This document shows positions 55,000-63,590 of a stretch of 64,000 nucleotides of DNA, piece by piece. The notes under the pieces are model-generated. The model saw only the letters and a program-made list of their open reading frames with translations. It did no database searches and had not been told where the DNA came from. This stretch comes from Aliidiomarina halalkaliphila. Its GTDB lineage: Bacteria; Pseudomonadota; Gammaproteobacteria; Enterobacterales; Alteromonadaceae. Numbering within the stretch: position 1 is the first letter of the stretch; each line of letters begins with the position of its first letter. The translations under genes were made by a program, and so were the position numbers. The stretch lies in the NCBI RefSeq assembly GCF_007096385.1, contig NZ_VJWL01000001.1, positions 372,001 through 436,000 on the forward strand, in the 5' to 3' direction.

Positions 55000-55028
55000 G
55001 CCTTGTTTTCTGGTCGTCTGACGCATAG

Positions 55029-55053
55029 CCCCGCCTGATAAGCGGGGTTTTTT
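55029..55053 (+). terminator. Terminator of pspABC
   Basis: Stem CCCCGC / GCGGGG (55029-55034, 55042-55047) with a seven-base loop, followed by six T. Confidence 0.9.
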
Positions 55054-55074
55054 CTTTCTAAGTGGAAATTAAAC

Positions 55075-55088
55075 CTTACAGTTGTAAG
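55075..55088. promoter_or_regulatory. Inverted repeat upstream of megL
   Basis: CTTACA-GT-TGTAAG is a dyad with six-base arms about 100 bp upstream of megL. It does not fit the TyrR box (orientation of half-sites is reversed). A regulator is not known. Confidence 0.3.
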
Positions 55089-55186
55089 TGGTAGGAACAC
55101 TCGGGTTTTATTGCTGAGGTTCGAACCGCTGCCTTAAGCTAGGCGTCCTACATAATAATAACAATCTGACAAGTTAGGAATACGGC

Positions 55187-56410
55187 ATGGCGAAAGGTAG
55201 TACGATGCATCCAGATACATTGGTGATACATGGTGGTGAACATATACAGGATCCTTATGGAGCCCTGTCAACTCCGCTGTACCAAACCTCCACCTTTGTG
55301 TTCCCCGATGCAGAGACCGGTGGACGTCGCTTTGCCGGTGAAGAACCCGGTTACATGTATTCCCGTTTAGGTAATCCGACCATCACCCAATTAGAGCAGC
55401 GTATGGCTGCGCTCGAAGGGATGGATGCGGCAGCCGCCGCAGCGACAGGCATGGGAGCTGTGGCATCTGCGACCTTGGCCTTTCTGAAGGCGGGCGATCA
55501 TGTGATTGCTTCAGATTGCATCTACGGTTGCAGCTTTGCTCTCTTTACTCATATGTTTGAGCGCTTTGGTATTCATGTCGACTTCGTTGACATGACCAAC
55601 CCTAAGGCCTTAAGCGATGCATTCCGCGACACGACCAAAGTGGTCTTTTTAGAAACCCCTGCCAATCCGCATCTACGCTTGATAGATCTCGCCATGGTCG
55701 GGGACGTGTGCAAAGCCCATACTGATGTGCGCATGATTGTTGATAACACCTTTATGACACCTTTATTGCAACGACCGGTAGATTTTGGTGCCCATATTGT
55801 TGTGCATAGTGCGACTAAGTATCTAAACGGCCATGGTGATGTTGTGGCTGGAATGATTACAGGAAGCGCGGAAGATATTCATTTAATTAAAATGACCGCC
55901 CTAAAAGATATGGGCGCGACTATGTCGCCTCATGACGCGTGGTTGATTATTCGTGGTCTAAAAACTTTATCCGTGCGTATGGAAAAGCATTGTGAAAATG
56001 CCCGTCACGTTGCAAATTTCTTGCGTGATTACCCGGGTGTATCTCAAGTTTATTATCCGGGCTTTACCGACCATCCCGGACACCACTTACTCGGTACGCA
56101 AATGAAAAGTGCAGGGGCCGTCATCGCCTTTGAACTCGATGCCGGATACAGCACCGCGGTACAAGTACTCAATCAATTAAAAATGATTCGTGTTGCCGTA
56201 AGTTTAGGCGATGCTGAGAGCCTTATTCAGCATCCCGCTTCGATGACACATTCGCCACTGAGCCCAGAAGCGCGAGCGCGCGCAGGCATCAGCGATGGCT
56301 TAATTCGTATATCGGTTGGACTTGAGCATGTGGATGACATTATCGCCGATCTACAGCAAAGCTTAGATCGGGCACTGAATGCGTCGCACGCCAAACTAAC
56401 TGCAGTATAG
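55187..56410 (+). CDS. megL: Methionine gamma-lyase
   Basis: This PLP enzyme of the Cys/Met metabolism family splits methionine into methanethiol, 2-oxobutyrate and ammonia. The 407-residue product has the PLP lysine at about 211 (HSATKYLNGHGD) and, decisively, Cys115 in IYGCSF, the residue typical of methionine gamma-lyases and replaced in cystathionine lyases. YSRLGNPT near residue 60 binds the cofactor phosphate of the neighbouring subunit. The ATG at 55187 follows AGGA; another ATG 15 bases on is possible. It lies 9 bp before phhA, so amino-acid breakdown genes share a transcript. Confidence 0.85.
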   Translation: MAKGSTMHPDTLVIHGGEHIQDPYGALSTPLYQTSTFVFPDAETGGRRFAGEEPGYMYSRLGNPTITQLEQRMAALEGMDAAAAAATGMGAVASATLAFLKAGDHVIASDCIYGCSFALFTHMFERFGIHVDFVDMTNPKALSDAFRDTTKVVFLETPANPHLRLIDLAMVGDVCKAHTDVRMIVDNTFMTPLLQRPVDFGAHIVVHSATKYLNGHGDVVAGMITGSAEDIHLIKMTALKDMGATMSPHDAWLIIRGLKTLSVRMEKHCENARHVANFLRDYPGVSQVYYPGFTDHPGHHLLGTQMKSAGAVIAFELDAGYSTAVQVLNQLKMIRVAVSLGDAESLIQHPASMTHSPLSPEARARAGISDGLIRISVGLEHVDDIIADLQQSLDRALNASHAKLTAV

Positions 56411-56419
56411 GAAGGAGTT

Positions 56420-57223
56420 ATGGGTAAAAAAAACAGCAAGTACGTATCCAGACAACCGGATGAAAAAGGCATTATTCATTGGAGCGATGAAGAAAACCAA
56501 GTATGGCATGATCTTGTCAAACGCCAGTTGGAAATCATTCCGGGAAAAGCATGTGATGAATACATGGAAGGGTTGCGTTTGCTCGATATGCCCCATGATC
56601 GTATTCCACAATTGCATGAGATAAATCAAGTATTGGAAGAAACTACGGGATGGCAAGTGGCACAAGTGCCTGCGCTTATTCCATTTGATGAGTTCTTCCG
56701 ATTATTGGCTAACAAGCAGTTCCCTGTAGCGACCTTTATTCGCACTCGGGAAGAGTTTGATTACCTGCAAGAGCCAGATATTTTTCATGAAATTTTTGGT
56801 CATTGCCCATTGCTCACCAATCCGGCATTTGCGCATTTTACGCATCAGTACGGTAAACTGGGCTATGCGGCATCACCGAAAGAGCGTGTTTATTTGGCGC
56901 GGCTCTATTGGTTTACCGTAGAGTTTGGCTTGCTGAAGACGCAACAAGGGTTACGCATCTATGGCGGGGGGATTCTCTCGTCGCCAGGCGAAACCCGTTA
57001 TGCATTAGAAAGCGATACCCCTGAGCGCAAACCATTGAAGCCACTTGATGCGCTACGCACACCGTATCGTATTGATATCATGCAGCCGATTTATTACACC
57101 ATTAATGATGTAAACGAGCTGTTTGAGATTGCTGACATGGACATCATGGCTATGGTTGAAGAAGCCATGGAACTAGGTTTGTTTGAACCTAAGTTCCCAC
57201 CGAAGCCTAAAGATGCCGCTTAA
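56420..57223 (+). CDS. phhA: Phenylalanine 4-monooxygenase PhhA
   Basis: PhhA converts phenylalanine to tyrosine with O2 and tetrahydropterin. The 267-residue bacterial form lacks the regulatory domain of the animal enzyme. Iron ligands are His123 and His128 in HEIFGHCP and a Glu about 45 residues further in YWFTVEFGL. GGAAGGAG-like sequence precedes the ATG. phhB, which regenerates the pterin, is downstream. Confidence 0.96.
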   Translation: MGKKNSKYVSRQPDEKGIIHWSDEENQVWHDLVKRQLEIIPGKACDEYMEGLRLLDMPHDRIPQLHEINQVLEETTGWQVAQVPALIPFDEFFRLLANKQFPVATFIRTREEFDYLQEPDIFHEIFGHCPLLTNPAFAHFTHQYGKLGYAASPKERVYLARLYWFTVEFGLLKTQQGLRIYGGGILSSPGETRYALESDTPERKPLKPLDALRTPYRIDIMQPIYYTINDVNELFEIADMDIMAMVEEAMELGLFEPKFPPKPKDAA

Positions 57224-57310
57224 TTTTTTAGATGACGCTGGATCATCTCTTTGGTTTTATCTCTATCTCAATGAGTGATGGGTTTGGGCCCATCTGAACA
57301 GGAAAATAGC

Positions 57311-57652
57311 ATGTCTGATTTAAAAGAAATGAAATGTGAAGCGTGTCAGGCCGGTGCGCCAAAAGTGACTGACGCGGAACTCAAGGAATTAATGCGTGAA
57401 ATCCCAGATTGGGTGCCTGTCGTGCGTGATGACGTCATGCAGTTAGAGCGTGTGTATAAATTTAAGAATTTTAAGCAGGCCTTGGCATTTACAAATAAGC
57501 TTGCAGAGCTTGCCGAAGCGGAGTTTCATCACCCAGGTATTTTTCTCGAGTGGGGTAAAGTAACTGTGACTTGGTGGACGCATGCCATTGGGGGCTTACA
57601 TAAAAACGACTTTATTATGGCGGCGAAGACGGATCATTTACTGAACGACTGA
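57311..57652 (+). CDS. phhB: Pterin-4a-carbinolamine dehydratase PhhB
   Basis: PhhB dehydrates the 4a-hydroxy-tetrahydropterin formed by PhhA. The 113-residue product has [29 protein letters not shown], with the active-site histidines. The ATG at 57311 follows AGGA; a longer frame upstream begins in the spacer. An N-terminal CxxC (CEAC) is seen. It ends the megL-phhA-phhB unit. Confidence 0.94.
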   Translation: MSDLKEMKCEACQAGAPKVTDAELKELMREIPDWVPVVRDDVMQLERVYKFKNFKQALAFTNKLAELAEAEFHHPGIFLEWGKVTVTWWTHAIGGLHKNDFIMAAKTDHLLND

Positions 57653-57673
57653 GCGCACATGTCATTCATCGAA

Positions 57674-57709
57674 AATCAGCAGCAAGCGATCCGCTTCTGC
57701 TGATTTTTT
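57674..57709 (+). terminator. Terminator after phhB
   Basis: Stem AATCAGCAG / CTGCTGATT (57674-57682, 57697-57705) with an inner AAGCG / CGCTT stem, followed by T. Confidence 0.9.
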
Positions 57710-57720
57710 GTTACTGAACC

Positions 57721-57738
57721 TGTATAATTTTATTTACA
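57721..57738. promoter_or_regulatory. TyrR box upstream of tyrR
   Basis: TGTATA-ATTTTA-TTTACA fits TGTAAA-N6-TTTACA with one mismatch and lies 26 bp before the ATG, suited to autorepression. Confidence 0.7.
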
Positions 57739-57763
57739 GTTAATTCAGGAACTCGATACTCAC

Positions 57764-59314
57764 ATGCGTTTGGAAATCACCTGTTCAGATCGTCTGGGCT
57801 TATGTCAGGATATTCTGACAATCTTGCGTGAAAATGAAATTGATCTGAAAGGTATCGAAGTCGATCCCGTCGGCAAAATATTCCTCAGCTTCCCGACCAT
57901 TGAATTCGCTGAGTTTCAAATGCTGATGTCGAAAATCCGACGCATTCCGAACGTACAAGACGTTAAAACCATTCCTTATATGCCCACGGAGCGTGAGCAT
58001 TATGAATTTAACCTGTTGTTGTCGACCCTGCCAAACCCGGTGATTTCCCTCGACTCTCGTGGTCGTGTGGATATTATCAATAGCGCAGCAGCAACCCTAT
58101 TGGATGCTGATAAAGAAGAGCTTCGCGGCGAGCAGGTGAATGATCTTCTCGGCGGCTTTAATTTGCAGCGTTGGCTGGAAAAAGAACCGTCGGAAGCCAC
58201 TACGGATTATATTCGCATTGGCTCCGCCAATTATCGCGCCAGTGTATTGCCTATTTGGGTCAATGATGCGGAAGGCGAGCCCGCGTTCGCAGGCGCGGTA
58301 TTACATTGCCAATCGGAGCCGATGCCAACGCGACCAGGACAAGCTGGTTCCGTATCGCCCTTTAGCCACGTGCTGACTCAACACGCAAGTATAAAACGCT
58401 TGGTGAAAGACGCAGAGCGAATGGCGCAGTTAGATGTTCCTTTGTTGATCGAAGGAGAAACTGGCGTGGGCAAGGAGTTAATTGCTCGGGCCTGTCATCA
58501 AGCAGGTAATCGCAGTCAACAGCCTTTTCTGGCGGTAAATTGTGGTGCGCTTCCGGATAACGTGGCGGAAAGTGAGTTATTTGGATATGGGCCGGGAATT
58601 TTCACCCATCATCCACAAGGAAAGAAAGGTATCTTCGAACAAGCCAACGGCGGTACCGTGCTGTTAGACTCGGTGGGGGATATGTCGCCTGAGTTGCAAG
58701 CAAAGTTACTGCGCTTTCTCGAAGACGGGACCTTTCGACGGATTGGCGAAGAACAAATGGTTGCCGTTGATGTGCGTTTAGTCTGTTTGGCCCGTGGCGA
58801 ATTGTTTGAGCGGGTCGAAAGCGGTAGTTTTCGAGAAGATCTTTACTACCGCCTGAATGTATTGTCATTGCAATTACCTCCGCTACGCGAGCGCAAAGGA
58901 GATGTATTAATGCTCGCCGAGCATTTTGTGCAAAAGTTTTGTCAGCAATTACAGCGTGCGCCTATTCGCTTGTCACCCGCTTGCAAAGACTATCTCAATC
59001 AGTACAGTTGGCCGGGTAACGTGCGGCAACTAGAAAATACCTTGTTTCGCTCTATTTCCATGCTTGAGCGGGATGTTCTTGAGCCTAGTGATATTAACTT
59101 GCCGGATGTTCCAGCGATTGCTGAATCTTTAGCTATCGACTTAGACGAGGGGAGTCTGGAAGATGCAGTGAAGCGCTTTGAAAGCACCTTACTGCGCCGC
59201 TTATACCCGAGCTATCCGAGTACCCGCCAGCTTGCGCGTAAACTTGGTTTAAGTCATACCGCAATCGCCAACAAATTGCGTGATTACGGTATCGGGAAGC
59301 AGCGGAAGCGCTAA
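57764..59314 (+). CDS. tyrR: Transcriptional regulator TyrR/PhhR
   Basis: The 516-residue regulator has an N-terminal ACT domain (LEITCSDRLGLCQDIL), a PAS domain (about 80-190), an AAA+ domain with Walker A GETGVGKE at about 231-238, and a C-terminal Fis-like helix-turn-helix (STRQLARKLGLSHTAIANKLRDYG). The GAFTGA loop of sigma-54 activators is replaced (PGIFTHHPQG), so it should act on sigma-70 promoters, like E. coli TyrR. It likely controls phh and hpd-hmg genes in response to aromatic amino acids and itself through its own box. Confidence 0.93.
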   Translation: MRLEITCSDRLGLCQDILTILRENEIDLKGIEVDPVGKIFLSFPTIEFAEFQMLMSKIRRIPNVQDVKTIPYMPTEREHYEFNLLLSTLPNPVISLDSRGRVDIINSAAATLLDADKEELRGEQVNDLLGGFNLQRWLEKEPSEATTDYIRIGSANYRASVLPIWVNDAEGEPAFAGAVLHCQSEPMPTRPGQAGSVSPFSHVLTQHASIKRLVKDAERMAQLDVPLLIEGETGVGKELIARACHQAGNRSQQPFLAVNCGALPDNVAESELFGYGPGIFTHHPQGKKGIFEQANGGTVLLDSVGDMSPELQAKLLRFLEDGTFRRIGEEQMVAVDVRLVCLARGELFERVESGSFREDLYYRLNVLSLQLPPLRERKGDVLMLAEHFVQKFCQQLQRAPIRLSPACKDYLNQYSWPGNVRQLENTLFRSISMLERDVLEPSDINLPDVPAIAESLAIDLDEGSLEDAVKRFESTLLRRLYPSYPSTRQLARKLGLSHTAIANKLRDYGIGKQRKR

Positions 59315-59359
59315 CGCGATCGCTCTCCGTACAGATTTAATGCCACTTAAGGCTGCTTT

Positions 59360-59427
59360 TGTAACCTTTTGTTTACAAAGAGTAGCCTCAGTGCTGCATT
59401 CTCGCCCAAAGTAAACTAATGTTTACA
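59360..59427. promoter_or_regulatory. Pair of TyrR boxes upstream of hpd
   Basis: TGTAAC-CTTTTG-TTTACA (59360-59377) and AGTAAA-CTAATG-TTTACA (59410-59427) each have one mismatch to TGTAAA-N6-TTTACA. Their centres are exactly 50 bp apart, near five helical turns, so two TyrR dimers would lie on the same face. Confidence 0.8.
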
Positions 59428-59570
59428 GATATCTGATTTCCTACTGAACAAGCTTTGTTGTCGTTACCCTAGCCGGGAAGGGTGGGTTCGCGATACAACA
59501 AGGCTGCGAACTTATAACTAAAGCGGTATGCCTGCGGGGGTACTGCAATTTCAAGAGAGGAATACCCGTC

Positions 59571-60647
59571 ATGACTGATCATACAATTAATCCTTTAGGC
59601 ACCGATGGTTTTGAATTCGTCGAATATACGGCGGCGGATGCGAAAGGCATTGATGCATTGAAAACCCTATTTACTCAGTTGGGTTTTACCGAAGTGGCGA
59701 AGCACCGTCGTAAAGATGTGTGGTTGTTCAAGCAAAACGATATTAACTTTATCGTGAACGCGCAGCCTTCTTCACAAGCAGAAAGCTTTGCTCGTGAACA
59801 CGGACCAAGCGTATGTGGTATGGCATTCCGTGTTGCCGATGCCAACAAAGCAATGGCCCACGCGTTGGCTAATGGCGCCAAAGAGTTCAAACCTGATGTA
59901 GGTGCCATGGAATTAAATATTCCAGCGATTTACGGCATTGGCGAAAGCGCCTTGTACTTTGTCGACCGTTACGGTGATAAAACGATCTACGATGTTGATT
60001 TCCAGTTCTATGATAACTGGGAAGCGTCGATGAATGACCACGAAGTTGGCATGGACTATGTCGACCACCTGACCCACAACGTTTTCCGTGGCAACATGGA
60101 CGTATGGGCCGGTTTCTATGAGCGTATCGGGAACTTCCGTGAGGTGCGCTATTTTGACATCGAAGGGAAACTCACCGGTCTATTAAGCCGTGCAATGACC
60201 TCTCCCTGTGGCAAGATTCGAATCCCAATTAATGAGTCGCACGATGACAAATCGCAAATTGAAGAGTATTTGAAAGACTATAACGGTGAAGGCATCCAGC
60301 ATATCGCTATGTCGACTGATGATATCTACCACACGGTGCGTACGTTACGTGAGCGCGGTATGGAATTTATGTCGACCCCAGATACCTACTACGACAAGAT
60401 CGATGAACGGGTAGAAGGGCATACTGAAAACGTCGATGAGCTGCGTGATTTGCGTATTCTTATTGATGGTGCGCCAATGAAAGACGGTATCTTGCTGCAA
60501 ATCTTTACCAAGACTGTTATTGGTCCGGTGTTCTTTGAGATTATCCAGCGCAAAGGCAACGAAGGATTTGGTGAAGGTAACTTTAAAGCATTATTCGAGT
60601 CGATCGAGGAAGATCAGATTCGTCGAGGAGTATTAAGCGATGCGTAA
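59571..60647 (+). CDS. hpd: 4-Hydroxyphenylpyruvate dioxygenase
   Basis: The enzyme turns 4-hydroxyphenylpyruvate into homogentisate. The 358-residue product has two vicinal-oxygen-chelate halves and iron ligands in YVDHLTHNV, IQHIAM and the C-terminal VIGPVFFEIIQRKG. AGAGGAA precedes the ATG. It heads the four-gene homogentisate operon and has two TyrR boxes upstream. It overlaps hmgA by eight bases. Confidence 0.97.
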   Translation: MTDHTINPLGTDGFEFVEYTAADAKGIDALKTLFTQLGFTEVAKHRRKDVWLFKQNDINFIVNAQPSSQAESFAREHGPSVCGMAFRVADANKAMAHALANGAKEFKPDVGAMELNIPAIYGIGESALYFVDRYGDKTIYDVDFQFYDNWEASMNDHEVGMDYVDHLTHNVFRGNMDVWAGFYERIGNFREVRYFDIEGKLTGLLSRAMTSPCGKIRIPINESHDDKSQIEEYLKDYNGEGIQHIAMSTDDIYHTVRTLRERGMEFMSTPDTYYDKIDERVEGHTENVDELRDLRILIDGAPMKDGILLQIFTKTVIGPVFFEIIQRKGNEGFGEGNFKALFESIEEDQIRRGVLSDA

Positions 60648-61776
60648 GTGGATCTCTTTCCCGAAGCAGGTGGGCACGGCGTCACGCCAAGCCCACGCTG
60701 ACTTCCCGAAGGAAGCGATTTACGAACGAGAAGCTGGCCGCAGCGGTTTTTTCGGACCAGCGACGCACTTCCATCATACTCATGCCCCTACGGGTTGGAG
60801 TGATTGGGAAGGCCCGTTACGTCCACGTTGCTTCGACTTTAATCAACTGACCAACACGGATTCGGAATCGCCTTGGTTGGCGCCGAATTTGCTGTTCAAT
60901 GCCCATTGCAAATTCCGCATTTGGCACATTAACGAGCCAATGAAGCGTTTGGCCCGCAATGCCGACGGCGATGATTTGCTCTTTGTTCATGAAGGGGCCG
61001 GCGAGCTGTTTTGCGATTATGGTCACCTAACATTGCGCGACGGTGACTATGTGGTGATTCCACGTTCCACTAACTGGCGTATTGAACCCACAGCACCCAT
61101 GCAGTTGTTGATGATTGAAGCCACCAACGGCTCCTATCAGCTGCCAGAAAAGGGCTTGGTAGGAAATCATGCGATTTTTGATCCTGCCTGTTTAGACGTA
61201 CCTGAAATCAACGATGCTTTCCGCGCTCAGTATTCAGAAGAAGAGTGGAAGGTTGAAGTGAAGCGCCACGGCCAAGTGTCGGTGGTGACCTTTCCATACA
61301 ATCCACTGGATGCGGTAGGTTGGCATGGTGATTTAGCACCGGTGCGAGTGAACTGGCGTGACTTCCGTCCGTTGATGAGCCATCGCTATCATCTACCGCC
61401 ATCTGCACATACCACCTTTGTGGCGGATCGTTTTGTGGTCTGTACCTTTGTGCCACGGCCGATTGAAAGCGACCCAGGTGCGTTAAAAGTGCCGTTTTAT
61501 CATAACAACGACGATTATGATGAAGTGCTCTTTTACCACGCTGGCGATTTCTTTAGTCGTGACAATATCGACCGGGGAATGGTGACATTCCATCCGGCGG
61601 GCTTTACCCATGGACCCCATCCCAAGGCGTTTAAAGCAGGCCAGGAATACAAGAAAAAATTCACCGATGAAGTGGCTGTGATGCTTGATACCCGTGATTC
61701 TCTCGAGGTGGGCGAGCCCGCAGTTGCTGTAGAAAATCCAGACTACGTGAATAGCTGGAAGGAGAAAAAAGAATGA
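60640..61776 (+). CDS. hmgA: Homogentisate 1,2-dioxygenase
   Basis: HmgA opens the homogentisate ring to maleylacetoacetate. The 378-residue cupin protein carries iron-ligand segments YDEVLFYHAGDFFSR and HPAGFTHGPHP. It is shorter than the 430-residue Pseudomonas enzyme, as in a divergent bacterial branch. The ATG overlaps the hpd stop and has AGGAG upstream. Confidence 0.92.
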   Translation: MRKWISFPKQVGTASRQAHADFPKEAIYEREAGRSGFFGPATHFHHTHAPTGWSDWEGPLRPRCFDFNQLTNTDSESPWLAPNLLFNAHCKFRIWHINEPMKRLARNADGDDLLFVHEGAGELFCDYGHLTLRDGDYVVIPRSTNWRIEPTAPMQLLMIEATNGSYQLPEKGLVGNHAIFDPACLDVPEINDAFRAQYSEEEWKVEVKRHGQVSVVTFPYNPLDAVGWHGDLAPVRVNWRDFRPLMSHRYHLPPSAHTTFVADRFVVCTFVPRPIESDPGALKVPFYHNNDDYDEVLFYHAGDFFSRDNIDRGMVTFHPAGFTHGPHPKAFKAGQEYKKKFTDEVAVMLDTRDSLEVGEPAVAVENPDYVNSWKEKKE

Positions 61777-62798
61777 AATTAGCCACGTATCGTGACGGTA
61801 CCCGAGATGGCAAATTGGTTGTAGTCAGCCGTGATTTAACCCGCGCAGTTGCGGTACCAGAGATCGCAGCGACGATGCAGTCAGCGTTAGACCGTTGGAA
61901 TGACGTTGAAAGCAAACTAAAAGAAGTGTACATCGCATTAAATAACGGTAAGTTAAGCGATGATATGGCATTTGATGAAAGCCAGTGTGAAAGCCCGTTG
62001 CCACGGGCATATCATTGGGCAGATGGCAGCGCGTATGTCAATCATGTGGAATTGGTTCGCAAGGCCCGGGGCGCCGAAATGCCACCGAGTTTCTGGGAAG
62101 ACCCACTGATGTATCAGGGCGGTTCCGATACTTTTATTGGACCACGTCAGGATATTCCATTAGGTTCCGAAGACTGGGGCATCGATTTTGAGGGCGAAGT
62201 TGCCATTATTACTGATGACGTTCCTATGGGTGTGCAAGCGGAGAATGCACGCAAGCATATTCGCCTACTTATGCTTGTTAACGATGTGTCGCTGCGAGGA
62301 TTAATTCCGAACGAATTAGCCAAAGGTTTTGGTTTCTATCACTCGAAACCGAGTTCAGTATTTTCTCCGGTTGCGGTCACGCCCGATGAGCTTGGCGAAT
62401 CGTGGCAGGGTGGTAAAGTGCATTTGCCACTGCGTTCGACCTATAACGGCGAGCTTTTCGGTTATCCTAATGCCGGAGAAGATATGACCTTTAACTTTGA
62501 TCGTTTGGTTCAGCATGCCGCCACCACCCGTGCGCTCTGCGCTGGAACCATTATCGGGTCGGGCACGGTATCGAACAAACAAGGGACTGACCACGGTAGC
62601 GCGGTGCCTGAAGGTGGCGTCGGTTACAGCTGTATCGCTGAAATCCGGATGATTGAAACCATTCGCGATGGTAAGCCAAGCACGCCATTTATGAAGTTTG
62701 GCGATACCATTCGCATCGAGATGTTGGATGGGGAAGGTCAGAGTATCTTCGGTGCCATCGATCAGAAAGTCGTAAAATATTCAGGGCCTGATGCATGA
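61773..62798 (+). CDS. fahA: Fumarylacetoacetate hydrolase
   Basis: This enzyme splits fumarylacetoacetate into fumarate and acetoacetate, the last step of the path. The 341-residue product has the FAH-fold metal ligands in DWGIDFEGEVAIITDD and the later GTIIGSGTVSNKQG. It starts ATGA over the hmgA stop and ends overlapping maiA. Confidence 0.94.
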   Translation: MKLATYRDGTRDGKLVVVSRDLTRAVAVPEIAATMQSALDRWNDVESKLKEVYIALNNGKLSDDMAFDESQCESPLPRAYHWADGSAYVNHVELVRKARGAEMPPSFWEDPLMYQGGSDTFIGPRQDIPLGSEDWGIDFEGEVAIITDDVPMGVQAENARKHIRLLMLVNDVSLRGLIPNELAKGFGFYHSKPSSVFSPVAVTPDELGESWQGGKVHLPLRSTYNGELFGYPNAGEDMTFNFDRLVQHAATTRALCAGTIIGSGTVSNKQGTDHGSAVPEGGVGYSCIAEIRMIETIRDGKPSTPFMKFGDTIRIEMLDGEGQSIFGAIDQKVVKYSGPDA

Positions 62799-63439
62799 AG
62801 TTGTACGGTTATTGGCGGTCTTCAGCAAGTTACCGGGTACGTATCGCACTGAACCTGAAACAGATTCCGTACGAGACCATACCTGTACACCTGTTGAAAG
62901 CTGGTGGTGAGCAGAAAACTGAAGCATACCAGCAGCTTAATCCAGCGCGTTTGGTGCCCACCTTGGTAACCGACGATGGCGAGCATCTGAACCAATCACT
63001 GGCGATTATCGAGTATCTGGATGCTATAGCTCCAGAGCCTCGTTTAATTCCAGAGGATCCATTGACCGCGGCGCGAGTACGCACCTTAGCCTTGGATATG
63101 AGTGCCGATTTACAGCCCATCACTAATTTACGGATTTTGCAGTATCTGACTGGTGAGCTGAATCAACCCGACGAAACCAAACTGCGTTGGATCCAACACT
63201 GGGTAGCGCAAGCATTTCAAGCGTTTGAGCAGCGTCTAGGCCAAACCGCAGGACGTTACTGCGTGGGTGATCAGGTGACTTTGGCAGACATTTGCTTGGT
63301 GCCTCAAGTGTACAACGCTCAACGTTTTGGCATTGATTTGGCACCGTACCCTCGTATTCAACAAATCGTGGCCGCATTGAATGTGCTGCCGGCATTTGTA
63401 GATGCTAAGCCGGAAGCCCAGATCGACGCAAATAGTTAA
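62795..63439 (+). CDS. maiA: Maleylacetoacetate isomerase
   Basis: The zeta-class glutathione transferase isomerises maleylacetoacetate to fumarylacetoacetate. The 214-residue product opens with YGYWRSSASYRVRIALNLK, the glutathione-binding SSxSxRVRIAL motif of the class. Its ATG overlaps the fahA stop as ATGA. It is the last gene of the operon. Confidence 0.95.
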   Translation: MKLYGYWRSSASYRVRIALNLKQIPYETIPVHLLKAGGEQKTEAYQQLNPARLVPTLVTDDGEHLNQSLAIIEYLDAIAPEPRLIPEDPLTAARVRTLALDMSADLQPITNLRILQYLTGELNQPDETKLRWIQHWVAQAFQAFEQRLGQTAGRYCVGDQVTLADICLVPQVYNAQRFGIDLAPYPRIQQIVAALNVLPAFVDAKPEAQIDANS

Positions 63440-63496
63440 GAAATGCAAAGGCCACAGCTCACTTCGGTGAGTTCAACGCACATTTCGTTCAAAGTA

Positions 63497-63530
63497 GCCC
63501 GTGATGACTCGTCATTCACGGGCATTTTTG
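63497..63530 (+). terminator. Terminator of the homogentisate operon
   Basis: Stem GCCCGTGA / TCACGGGC (63497-63504, 63516-63523) with an inner TGAC / GTCA pairing and a short T run. A separate small hairpin CTCAC-TTCG-GTGAG lies before it at 63458-63471. Confidence 0.85.
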
Positions 63531-63590
63531 CTTAAATAGCTAGGTTAAACTCTGAACGTCAGACATATTCCCATTACAAGGAATGCAGGA

